Part shown: positions 6,569 to 13,537 of the stretch, piece after piece | Position numbering within the stretch: the stretch's first letter is position 1 | How the letters are laid out: each line of letters opens with the position of its first letter | Assembly: GCA_002418865.1 (NCBI GenBank) | Contig: DIEY01000045.1 | Coordinates: forward strand, 55,618-69,154 | Direction of reading: 5' to 3' | Origin: Bacteroidales bacterium UBA5762 | GTDB lineage: Bacteria; Bacteroidota; Bacteroidia; Bacteroidales; TTA-H9 | DNA: 13,537 nucleotides | Made by a program: the position numbers and the translations under genes | The notes under the pieces: model-generated | What the model was told of the DNA's origin: nothing | What the model saw: only the letters and a program-made list of their open reading frames with translations | Databases searched by the model: none

Positions 6569-9265
6569 TTAAAAACGAAATCCGAGATTCAGGAAGAAGT
6601 TTCTTCCATAGCCATAGTAATATTTGGGTGGAAATTTAGCTATGTCTTTCGTAGTGAAGTCGAAGCGCATTTGTTCGAATCCGGTAGTTATTACCTTTTT
6701 GTTGTCGAGTATATTGCTAACGGAGAAGTTGAGGCTAAGAAAATACTCTCCCCACCTCCATGATTTTCCAATTGAAGCGTCGAGGGTAAAGGCATCTGGG
6801 AGTTTTTCCTGCTGAGTGATAACAGCAATCAAAGGATCGCCAGGGCCAAGATTGGCGATGGCAGCTGAAGTGCGACGTTCTGGATTAAAGTCCATATAAC
6901 TGCGGTCAAAGTAATTTGCATTGAGGTTAATGTAAAGATAACGAGGACCTGCATATCTTAATCCTAAGGAAGTAGCAGTTTGTGGTGTCCCGGGAACATA
7001 GAAATTCTTGATAAAGACTCTTTCAGTAGTATCGGGTTTCGAACCATTATCGTAACAGATGGTAGCTAAAGGCCGATTGGTATATCGGTAATTTCCCAAA
7101 GCCGCAACTGCCTGTATCGACAAGGTTGAAGTAATTTTTACCTCTGTTCCAAATTCTATCCCTTGATGAGTCTTGCTTACACCGGTGAGAACGTAATTGA
7201 CGTAGGTTTTGTAGTCGTCGTGGTAAAAACTATTTACTTCGCTCTGGTCGTCGAAGATAGTGTGAAAAACCGTAAAGCGCAGATTTAAAAAAGGATAACG
7301 CATCAAGTAACTGGCTTCTCCGCTCACGATTTTCTCGCTGACCATTTTAGGCAATACATCGGCTCGTGTTCGTGGCGAAATGAAAGCATTCTGGATAAAG
7401 GGTGCACGGGTCATATACATACCATTTACCTGAATGAAATTACGGGCAAAGATTTGATATGTGCCCCCCGTTTTTAATGCCACATCATTGAAATTGTATT
7501 TTGGAGAATCGCCAAAGGAATTATCCGGATGACGCCCATTACGCATCAGGCCTTCGCGATAGAATTGTTGCCCAGTATAAGCAATGCCAGCATAAAAATT
7601 GCCTTCGTCGTACGAAAATTCGGTTTGTGCCCATACTTGTAACAATTGTTGATAAATACGGTAGTTATATCCAAATTTTTCATCTTCAGTAACTTTGCGA
7701 TTAGGATTATTCAGATCATTTTGAATCTTGGTAGTATCACCTGTGAAATCACGTTCGGCGAATTGATCTACATCGAGCCAATAATTCGATCCCAGCAAAT
7801 CTTCTATGAGTTTGAAATGAGACCCGCGGTAATTTCTGTAGCTAGCTCCTCCTGAGAGCGTTATATTCTGATGGATTTGATAATTGAGCGTTGAATTGAA
7901 AACGAACTGAAGCTGATCATTGCGGCGATTTTCAACAATATAACGAGCACCCTTATTTTCCGAATTGCTCAAATAGTTGATTTGATAAAGTTTATCCCAG
8001 TTAATCTGGCGCACATCCTCCGAAGTTTTCCAACGGTCGGTAATCATCTTGCGGATATTTTCATCGGTAGCATAGCTGGGGAGGTATCTATAATAATCGG
8101 GACGGGGATCGGGGGCATTATACCAATTTAAGGCTGTGCCGCCATTATATCCAAAACTAACGGCCAAACCATTGTTCCATTGCAAGTTTTCGCTAAGTTT
8201 TCCGTAATGATTAAGGAGGATCATGGGTTCATGAAAATCTTTAACTCGAGAGTTACGTTTATCTCCTTGTTGGTAACCCCAATATGGGTTATAAAAGTTA
8301 GTTTCGGATAAATCGTAAGCCTCCTGAGTAGCAGGCCCTTGTTGTCCGCGGCGGGTGGGCGAACCATAAAGTGTGAGCGCTAAACTATGGTTATCATTGA
8401 TTTTTCGCTCTATACCTAAGAAGTAAGCCCATGCATCATAAAATACGCCCTCTACATAGCCTTCATTTCCCCAGCGACGCGAGCCACTGAAACTGATTGC
8501 CCAACCATCTGGGCGCATACCTGTGCTGTAAGTAAACATTAAACGATGAACATAAGTACGGTTGGATAAAGAGTAGCTAAATTTGGTTTGTTTTCGCTGA
8601 AGAGAAGGACGTGTAATGATATTGGTACTTCCACCCAAAAAACCGAGAAGATTTTGGGAAAATTGCATGCCATTACTAACTTCTTTATTGCGGGTAACAT
8701 CGTTGAGTCCTCCCCATTCCGACCACGACGGCCTTCCGTTTTCCGGATCATTTACTATCAGTCCATTCATGTAAACAGCTATATTTTCGTTGTCGTAGCC
8801 TCGGGTTTTAAAATACATAGGACTAAAGGTATAAGCCGCAATAGATGAAAAAACATCGGAAGAAGCCGCAAGCAATGCCGAACCTGCCTGAATCTCCGAC
8901 TCATCATCGCTTCCTTCGGCAATCAGGGCAATTTCGGCCAAACCATTGTCAATGACAGTTGGAGCAAACGGACGCAAAGAAATCTTTCCTAGATCCATGG
9001 CTTCGCCCGTAAAAATTACGACTAAAGAATAAGGTTCATATCCCGTAGCTTCTATCCATAATCCCAAACGCCCTGGCTCGAGTTCACTGAAAGAGAAAAA
9101 TCCCTCCAAGTTGGTACTGCTGGCCTTGTCCCCAATCTTAATAATTGCATTAGTAATGGGAGATTGAGTGATTTCGTCAACGATAATGCCTTTCAATTGT
9201 ATTTGTTGAGCCTCGAGAGAAAGCAGCCCTAATCCTATGCAAAAGGTAAGTATGAGTCTTTTCAT
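6569..9265 (-). CDS. TonB-dependent receptor with carboxypeptidase-like regulatory domain
   Basis: An 898-residue outer-membrane receptor. Residues 1-20 are a signal peptide (MKRLILTFCIGLGLLSLEAQ). Residues ~22-98 form the carboxypeptidase-regulatory-like domain (LKGIIVDEITQSPITNAIIK; NLEGFFSFSELEPG). The plug spans ~125-220, with YFKTRGYDNENIAVYMNGL, a WSEWGGLNDVTRNKEVSNGM stretch and LGGSTNIITRP, all typical of these plugs. The rest is a 22-strand-type barrel that ends in Phe (NLGFRF), the usual terminal aromatic for barrel assembly. It should move a large substrate across the outer membrane using TonB energy. Its stop is 40 bases before the DUF5689 lipoprotein start, giving a receptor-lipoprotein pair like SusC/SusD but with a different lipoprotein. 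It is transcribed away from the nuclease genes across a 279-base shared upstream region. Substrate assignment to nucleic-acid fragments is an inference from that context. Confidence 0.93.
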   Translation of the reverse strand: MKRLILTFCIGLGLLSLEAQQIQLKGIIVDEITQSPITNAIIKIGDKASSTNLEGFFSFSELEPGRLGLWIEATGYEPYSLVVIFTGEAMDLGKISLRPFAPTVIDNGLAEIALIAEGSDDESEIQAGSALLAASSDVFSSIAAYTFSPMYFKTRGYDNENIAVYMNGLIVNDPENGRPSWSEWGGLNDVTRNKEVSNGMQFSQNLLGFLGGSTNIITRPSLQRKQTKFSYSLSNRTYVHRLMFTYSTGMRPDGWAISFSGSRRWGNEGYVEGVFYDAWAYFLGIERKINDNHSLALTLYGSPTRRGQQGPATQEAYDLSETNFYNPYWGYQQGDKRNSRVKDFHEPMILLNHYGKLSENLQWNNGLAVSFGYNGGTALNWYNAPDPRPDYYRYLPSYATDENIRKMITDRWKTSEDVRQINWDKLYQINYLSNSENKGARYIVENRRNDQLQFVFNSTLNYQIHQNITLSGGASYRNYRGSHFKLIEDLLGSNYWLDVDQFAERDFTGDTTKIQNDLNNPNRKVTEDEKFGYNYRIYQQLLQVWAQTEFSYDEGNFYAGIAYTGQQFYREGLMRNGRHPDNSFGDSPKYNFNDVALKTGGTYQIFARNFIQVNGMYMTRAPFIQNAFISPRTRADVLPKMVSEKIVSGEASYLMRYPFLNLRFTVFHTIFDDQSEVNSFYHDDYKTYVNYVLTGVSKTHQGIEFGTEVKITSTLSIQAVAALGNYRYTNRPLATICYDNGSKPDTTERVFIKNFYVPGTPQTATSLGLRYAGPRYLYINLNANYFDRSYMDFNPERRTSAAIANLGPGDPLIAVITQQEKLPDAFTLDASIGKSWRWGEYFLSLNFSVSNILDNKKVITTGFEQMRFDFTTKDIAKFPPKYYYGYGRNFFLNLGFRF

Positions 9266-9544
9266 TCTTAATTTAATTTTCGGATTTTTTCCCTATTAAA
9301 AAATTTGGGGCTACAAAGGAACAAAAAATTAATGAATTATAGGTTAAGGGCAGATGTAATTTTAGAAGTCAATTTTCATAATTTGCTACATAATAAGCTT
9401 GCTTAACTCTGTATATTCAACTTATTGTGTTGACCTCAACATTTTAACCCCCCAAATAGAAGCAATGAGTTTTGTCTTGATAGAAATGCATTAATCTATC
9501 AATAAAATTATTGGTATTTTTGGCGCAAATTATTATCATAGCAA
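9266..9544. promoter_or_regulatory. divergent intergenic control region between receptor and nuclease operons
   Basis: This 279-base gap must hold the starts of both operons. On the plus strand TATTTTTG at 9515-9522 fits the Bacteroidota -7 box (TAnnTTTG), which would place the transcript start only ~15 bases before the nuclease ATG; no TTTG stands at the usual distance before it. Dyads seen: TTGATAGA/TCTATCAA (9477-9484 and 9495-9502), TCAAC/GTTGA (9417-9421 and 9429-9433), and an imperfect 9-of-10 pair ACATAATAAG/CTTATTGTGT (9388-9397 and 9421-9430). I found no clean promoter for the minus-strand receptor. Confidence 0.45.
9477..9502. promoter_or_regulatory. operator-like inverted repeat TTGATAGA-N10-TCTATCAA
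   Basis: Perfect 8-bp arms around a 10-base spacer that itself holds the palindrome AATGCATT. The dyad ends 12 bases before the candidate -7 box at 9515-9522, overlapping where the upstream promoter element would lie. That is the position expected of a regulator-binding site controlling the nuclease operon. The dyad is seen directly; the function is inferred. Confidence 0.35.
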
Positions 9545-10582
9545 ATGCGTAAGATCTTTATTGTTATTCAAGCTTTTATTTTTTTCATTTTTATTGGGAT
9601 AATTTCATCGCCTGCTCAACAAAACGAAAGGAAGCAAAAAGCGGTGTGTATAGCCTTCTACAATGTAGAAAATCTTTTTGATACTATTGATGATCCGTTT
9701 ACAGACGATGAAGAATTTTTACCCGAAGGGGTTAATCAATGGAATTCATCAAAATACTTGGTAAAATTGAATCGTCTTGCTGAAGTAATTTCTCATATTG
9801 GAGATGATTATGTAAATGGTGGTCCTGCAATATTGGGATTATCGGAGATTGAAAATCGTCGTGTGCTCGAAGATTTAATTAAAATGCCAGAGCTTTCGAA
9901 GCAGGGTTATGCCATTGTTCATTTCGATTCACCCGATAATAGAGGAGTTGATGTGGCTCTATTATACAAATATCATATTTTTAAAGTAAGTTCGGCGCGC
10001 ACATTTCCCTTGAAGATGCCCAACAGGCCCGATTTCGATACCCGTGATCAATTGGTTGTTTCTGGAACAATAGATGGGGAGATGTTACATTTTATCGTAA
10101 ATCACTGGCCTTCAAGGTTTCAGGGTCCTGAATACAGAGCTGCTGCCGCCTCTTTAACGCGTCGACTGGTCGATTCACTCCAAAACTTATATCCACAAGC
10201 TAAGGTCATTGTTATGGGTGATTTGAACGATGATCCCACAGATCCCAGTGTTTCAATAATTTTGAATGCAAAAGGAGAAAAAAAGGAAGTACATCCTGGC
10301 GATTTGTATAATCCTATGTGGAAATTGTTCAAGAATGGAGTAGGATCCCTGGCGTATCGCGATAACTGGAATCTGTTCGATCAAATCATTCTAACTTATC
10401 CCTTGATAAATCAGGAAAATAATGGTTTTAAATTTTATACGGCTCGAGTTTTCAATAAAAAATTTCTTTTCAATAAAGAAGGACAGTATAAGGGCTATCC
10501 TTTTCGCACTTTTGCCGGTGGTGCTTATCAGGGTGGTTATTCCGATCATTTGCCGGTTTATGTTATCTTGGTCAAAGAATAA
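9545..10582 (+). CDS. secreted endonuclease/exonuclease/phosphatase-fold enzyme (probable extracellular nuclease)
   Basis: A 345-residue exported metal-dependent phosphodiesterase of the DNase I/ExoIII-like superfamily. Residues 1-25 are a signal peptide (hydrophobic IFIVIQAFIFFIFIGIISS, then PAQQ). Core motifs are all present and in order: AFYNVENLFD with Asn40; GLSEIENRRVLEDL with metal-ligand Glu101; DSPDNRGVDVALLY (Asp136); IVNHWPSR with His187; VIVMGDLNDDPTD with Asp226 and Asn228; LFDQI (Asp279); and SDHLPV with Asp334 and the terminal catalytic His335. It therefore looks active, probably on DNA or RNA outside the inner membrane; phosphatase activity on another substrate cannot be excluded. 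The PLD-like gene follows after 27 bases, so they form one operon, divergent from the receptor/DUF5689 pair. A TATTTTTG box at 9515-9522 may drive it. Confidence 0.92.
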   Translation: MRKIFIVIQAFIFFIFIGIISSPAQQNERKQKAVCIAFYNVENLFDTIDDPFTDDEEFLPEGVNQWNSSKYLVKLNRLAEVISHIGDDYVNGGPAILGLSEIENRRVLEDLIKMPELSKQGYAIVHFDSPDNRGVDVALLYKYHIFKVSSARTFPLKMPNRPDFDTRDQLVVSGTIDGEMLHFIVNHWPSRFQGPEYRAAAASLTRRLVDSLQNLYPQAKVIVMGDLNDDPTDPSVSIILNAKGEKKEVHPGDLYNPMWKLFKNGVGSLAYRDNWNLFDQIILTYPLINQENNGFKFYTARVFNKKFLFNKEGQYKGYPFRTFAGGAYQGGYSDHLPVYVILVKE

Positions 10583-10609
10583 AAATCCTCAATTTAATAT
10601 TCATTTCTA

Positions 10610-12511
10610 ATGTTGTATCATTTCTCTCTAAAAACCTTATCTGTCAAAATTTTCATATTCCTCTTTTTCCAAATATTTTCTATTGCTGTTTTTGCGCAAC
10701 AAGACAGTATTAACTTTATTCATGCTGTACCTGTAGATATTCAATCCAATAGCATTATCGTCGAATGGCAAACTCCTGAAGAAGTTTTATCAGGGGTTTA
10801 TTACACAATGGAGGGCAAGAATAGTTCGAATTTCATGGTTGCATCGGCACCAGTACGGAATCATACTTACCATATTCCAGCGTCTTATCCTTCTCAGCTG
10901 ATATATGTTCTTCCTTTTCAATTCATTGGAAGCGACACGCTTTGGGGTGATACACTGGTACTGATGTCGAGATCGGCATCTTCAGGAAAGATAAGGGTTT
11001 ATTTTACTCGTCCTGTTGATCCTAATGTAGCCACTGGTCCTCAAGCCATATATCTGCCTGGCACTGCTGCCGACACTGTAATCAAACTCATACATCAAGC
11101 CAAAAAAAGTATAGACTTGGCTATTTACAACATGAATATCGATGGCATTGCCTATGCTTTGAATCAGGCAAAAGAACGTGGTGTCAGGGTGAGAGTTATT
11201 TACGATGGTAGCACCACCAACAGTTCAATATATGTGCTTCAAGGCGTACCCATGCTTGCCAGCCCTACTTCATCGTCTTATGGCATTATGCATAATAAAT
11301 TCATGGTCATCGATTGCGATACCGACAATCCTAATGATGCAATTCTTTTTACGGGGAGTATGAATTTTACTTCTACTCAGGTTACTAAGGATGCCAACAA
11401 TATTTTGATTATTCAGGATAAAAGTTTGGCACTCGCTTATCGTATTGAGTTCGAGGAAATGTGGGGAGGCTCGGGCAGCCAGCCCAATTCATCTGCCTCA
11501 CGTTTTGGCCCTTATAAGAAAAACAATACGCCTCATTATTTTAATGTGGGTGGAATACCCATCGAAAGTTGGTTCAGCCCTTCAGATGGAGTTAATTCGA
11601 AAATCCTTGCAGCTATTAACAGCTCTAATACGAGTTTATTTATTCCTACCAATTTAATTACGCGTGATGATCTTGCCAATGCTATCGCAAAGAGAAGACA
11701 AAATGAAGTGCTTTGTCGGGTGGTGGTAGATAATGATGCTTCTTGCTCCGATCAAGTAGTGGCGATACTTACAGAAGCTTTGGGAACTAATTTTAGAGAA
11801 ACCACCGAAAGCGGTATTCTTCATCATAAAGTTTTGATTGCCGATGCCCTGCAAACTGACTCCAATCCGGTGGTACTCACTGGTTCGCATAACTGGAGCA
11901 ACAATGCCGAAACCAGAAACGACGAAAATACGCTTATCCTTTATGATGCCGATATAGCCAATCTTTATTACCAGGAATTTTCTCAGCGTTTTAAACAGTC
12001 GAGAGCCATAGCGCCAAACCCTGTGCTCGATTTAGGACCCGACATCAGCGTATGTGCGGGCCAAAAAGTGTTATTGGATGCAGGGACTGGATTTTCTTCT
12101 TATTCATGGTCGAATGGGAGCACAGCCAGCCAGATAATTGTTGATACTTCAGGAATAGGCCTGGGAAACATTACTGTAAGCTGCACCGTTAATAATGTCT
12201 ATGGTACTCAAACCGATCAAATAACTATTACCTTTTTTGCATGTACAGGTATAGAAGATAATTACACGAAAAATCATCTTTTAATTTATCCCAATCCTTG
12301 TCGGGAATTTTTCAGGATACAGTTGCCGCCTGATGCAAAACCACAATTTATTGAAATTTACAACATTCAAGGACAAATGGTGATGCAGCAAACCACTCGA
12401 CTCGTTGGGAATTTTTTAGAAATAAATGTTAGTGAGCTGAATCCCGGAATTTATATAGTAAGAGTGCTGGCTGGTAATAAAGTTTATGTAGTTCGCCTGT
12501 TGAAACAGTAA
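10610..12511 (+). CDS. secreted phospholipase D-like protein (two HKD motifs) with T9SS sorting domain
   Basis: A 633-residue exported protein. Residues 1-29 are a signal peptide (IFIFLFFQIFSIAVFA, cleavage before QQ). Residues ~33-120 look like a fibronectin-III-like sandwich. The PLD region (~125-465) has two full HxKxxxxD motifs: HNKFMVID (H228, K230, D235) followed by TGSMNFT, and HHKVLIAD (H405, K407, D412) followed by TGSHNWSNNAETRNDEN. Both halves of the active site are thus intact on one chain. Residues ~474-542 match the PKD/Ig-like type seen before sorting tails (LGPDISVCAGQKVLLDAGTG, SYSWSNGS). Residues ~556-633 are a T9SS type A sorting domain (LLIYPNPCREFF, EIYNIQGQMV, LNPGIYIVRV). 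Known PLD-superfamily activities include phospholipases and nucleases; the short nuclease-like HKD halves and the adjacent nuclease gene favour a nuclease. It is expected at the cell surface or released. Confidence 0.93.
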   Translation: MLYHFSLKTLSVKIFIFLFFQIFSIAVFAQQDSINFIHAVPVDIQSNSIIVEWQTPEEVLSGVYYTMEGKNSSNFMVASAPVRNHTYHIPASYPSQLIYVLPFQFIGSDTLWGDTLVLMSRSASSGKIRVYFTRPVDPNVATGPQAIYLPGTAADTVIKLIHQAKKSIDLAIYNMNIDGIAYALNQAKERGVRVRVIYDGSTTNSSIYVLQGVPMLASPTSSSYGIMHNKFMVIDCDTDNPNDAILFTGSMNFTSTQVTKDANNILIIQDKSLALAYRIEFEEMWGGSGSQPNSSASRFGPYKKNNTPHYFNVGGIPIESWFSPSDGVNSKILAAINSSNTSLFIPTNLITRDDLANAIAKRRQNEVLCRVVVDNDASCSDQVVAILTEALGTNFRETTESGILHHKVLIADALQTDSNPVVLTGSHNWSNNAETRNDENTLILYDADIANLYYQEFSQRFKQSRAIAPNPVLDLGPDISVCAGQKVLLDAGTGFSSYSWSNGSTASQIIVDTSGIGLGNITVSCTVNNVYGTQTDQITITFFACTGIEDNYTKNHLLIYPNPCREFFRIQLPPDAKPQFIEIYNIQGQMVMQQTTRLVGNFLEINVSELNPGIYIVRVLAGNKVYVVRLLKQ

Positions 12512-12782
12512 CCATCCAAGAAGATAGAATATTGTGTGAATGTATTGGAATAAGGGAGAAAAATTATAACTTGCAGATGAAGAGCCTCTTTAAAATCTTA
12601 AATAAAATTTGGAGTCCAATCATTTGCAAATCTGATTCAAAAACTTGCATTTAAGTGAGATTACTGAATTAACAATTCAATTGAACATTTATCATTTCAT
12701 GAATTGAGAATGATAGGTAAAATGGGAGTACGGAAAAGAATTGAATTATTCTTCTTAGATACAAGCAATAAGACACAGATTC
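12512..12782. other. convergent intergenic region with one weak hairpin
   Basis: This 271-base gap lies between the 3' ends of the plus-strand nuclease operon and the minus-strand lipoprotein gene. The best inverted repeat is TATCATT (12690-12696) with AATGATA (12709-12715), extendable by two G-T pairs and one A-T pair. It is AT-rich and not followed by a T-run on either strand, so I do not call it a terminator. A 10-bp palindrome TTCAATTGAA lies at 12676-12685. No gene is seen. Confidence 0.4.
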
Positions 12783-13313
12783 TTAGAGATCAATATCGAA
12801 ATGCCCTACCGTAAATGGCCTGTTAGGTAAACGACAGTAAATTACTGAATCTATGCGGTTTGTAGTATAATTAGTGTAAGTTTTAAATGTTTTTATCCAC
12901 CCATAATGATAGCCATCCTCCTTTTGAACTCTTATTCCAAGATAATCCAACTTTTGATTTATCCATGATGCATACAAAGTAGTCCAACACCACTTCGGAA
13001 CATTACGCATATCTTCGCAATTTTTTATCAACCATAATTCTGGAAGCAATAATGATTGATAAAAAACCATTATGTCATTATTAGAGTGTATTCCAAAATA
13101 AACAAGGATATCTTTTATACCATCTAAATCCACATCTAAATAAGCAGTGTCAGACCACCAGTGAAGATAATTGCCACATTGAATTTGCAAAGGAGGGGAA
13201 GAAGCCTGAATAATGAAGTTAGTGTCGAGAGGAGGAGGTGGAGCCCATGGATCTTCATCCTTGTTGCACGAGAAGATGAAGAGAACGAAGAAACTCAAAC
13301 CTATGGCTTTCAT
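12783..13313 (-). CDS. small lipoprotein of unknown function with an Asp-rich calcium-loop-like motif
   Basis: I chose the ATG at 13311-13313 because it gives a proper lipoprotein signal: MKAIGLSFFVLFIFSC with lipobox Cys16, followed at once by acidic NKDED, as in surface-export signals of this phylum. The open frame runs upstream to an ATG at 13361, adding 16 basic residues that would spoil the signal. The mature part (176-residue precursor) has a Pro run (PPPP, 25-28), an EF-hand-like D60-x-D-x-DG-x(2)-D68 loop (DVDLDGIKDI) of the kind seen in FG-GAP/VCBS and dockerin repeats, four further Cys residues (46, 99, 109, 160), and DGYHYGWIKTF near 133-143, a GWI-type strand common in exported Bacteroidota proteins. 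I do not recognise a family. It converges on the nuclease operon and has no partner inside the window. Confidence 0.75.
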   Translation of the reverse strand: MKAIGLSFFVLFIFSCNKDEDPWAPPPPLDTNFIIQASSPPLQIQCGNYLHWWSDTAYLDVDLDGIKDILVYFGIHSNNDIMVFYQSLLLPELWLIKNCEDMRNVPKWCWTTLYASWINQKLDYLGIRVQKEDGYHYGWIKTFKTYTNYTTNRIDSVIYCRLPNRPFTVGHFDIDL

Positions 13314-13537
13314 AATCTGATTAAATGCTCTCTTTGTCTTTATTAACTTGATGGTTAACATGATTTTTAAGTTTAAGTTTACTAATTTTTGTTTTACTCG
13401 TTAAAACCGGCATAAGCCGTCGTAAGATGTAGTGGGAGGAAAGTCGTTGTAATGGGGCTGATAATTTTTATGGCGGTTTTCGAATCCAAATGTCAGCCTT
13501 TACATTTATCCGCCTTTATTTAAGGAGGATCTTTCAG

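Noticed and set aside
13408..13419. Small hairpin CGGC-ATAA-GCCG near the right end, followed on the minus strand by GGTTTTAA.
   Set aside because: Only 4 bp of stem and a short T-run; no upstream gene is visible in the window for it to terminate.
13430..13446. GGGAGGAAAGTC resembles the conserved GAGGAAAGTCC segment of bacterial RNase P RNA.
   Set aside because: The bases that follow (GTTGTAATGG) do not continue the conserved CGGGC block and the preceding bases do not form the expected helix; likely chance.
13472..13514. Nested inverted repeats GGCGG/CCGCC (13472-13476, 13510-13514) and AAATGT/ACATTT (13488-13493, 13502-13507).
   Set aside because: The outer and inner arms are joined by very unequal spacers (11 and 2 bases), there is no T-run, and the window ends 23 bases later, so neither a terminator nor a riboswitch can be supported.

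Overview
The window looks like a chromosomal segment from a member of the Bacteroidota. Reasons: AT-rich DNA, two TonB-dependent receptors with an N-terminal carboxypeptidase-like domain, a GLPGLI-family protein, a DUF5689-type lipoprotein, a C-terminal type IX secretion (T9SS) sorting domain, lipoboxes followed by acidic residues, and promoter candidates of the TTTG / TAnnTTTG type instead of -35/-10 boxes with strong Shine-Dalgarno sites. No rRNA, tRNA, CRISPR array or insertion sequence was seen. Nearly every gene product carries an export signal, so this is a cell-surface region.

Block 1 (about 110-4220, minus strand) reads, in transcription order: a promoter candidate, a ~260-base leader with a hairpin, a small cysteine-containing secreted peptide gene that is broken or frameshifted and too short to be listed as one long ORF (3707-3920), a GLPGLI-family protein (2778-3608), and a TonB-dependent receptor-like outer-membrane protein (110-2758). 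The last two are 19 bases apart and surely co-transcribed. The peptide lies 98 bases upstream of them on the same strand.

Block 2 (4642-12511) is a divergent locus. On the minus strand a TonB-dependent receptor (6569-9265) is followed after 40 bases by a DUF5689 lipoprotein with two tandem choice-of-anchor-J-like domains (4642-6528) and a good intrinsic terminator (4578-4608). On the plus strand, across a 279-base intergenic region with several dyads, lie a secreted endonuclease/exonuclease/phosphatase-fold enzyme (9545-10582) and a secreted two-HKD phospholipase D-like protein with a T9SS tail (10610-12511). I infer a system that breaks down extracellular nucleic acid: exported phosphodiesterases cut the polymer, and the lipoprotein plus receptor capture and import fragments, much as SusC/SusD pairs do for glycans.

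Block 3 (12783-13313, minus strand) is an unrecognised small lipoprotein converging on the plus-strand operon. The last ~175 bases contain no gene I can support.
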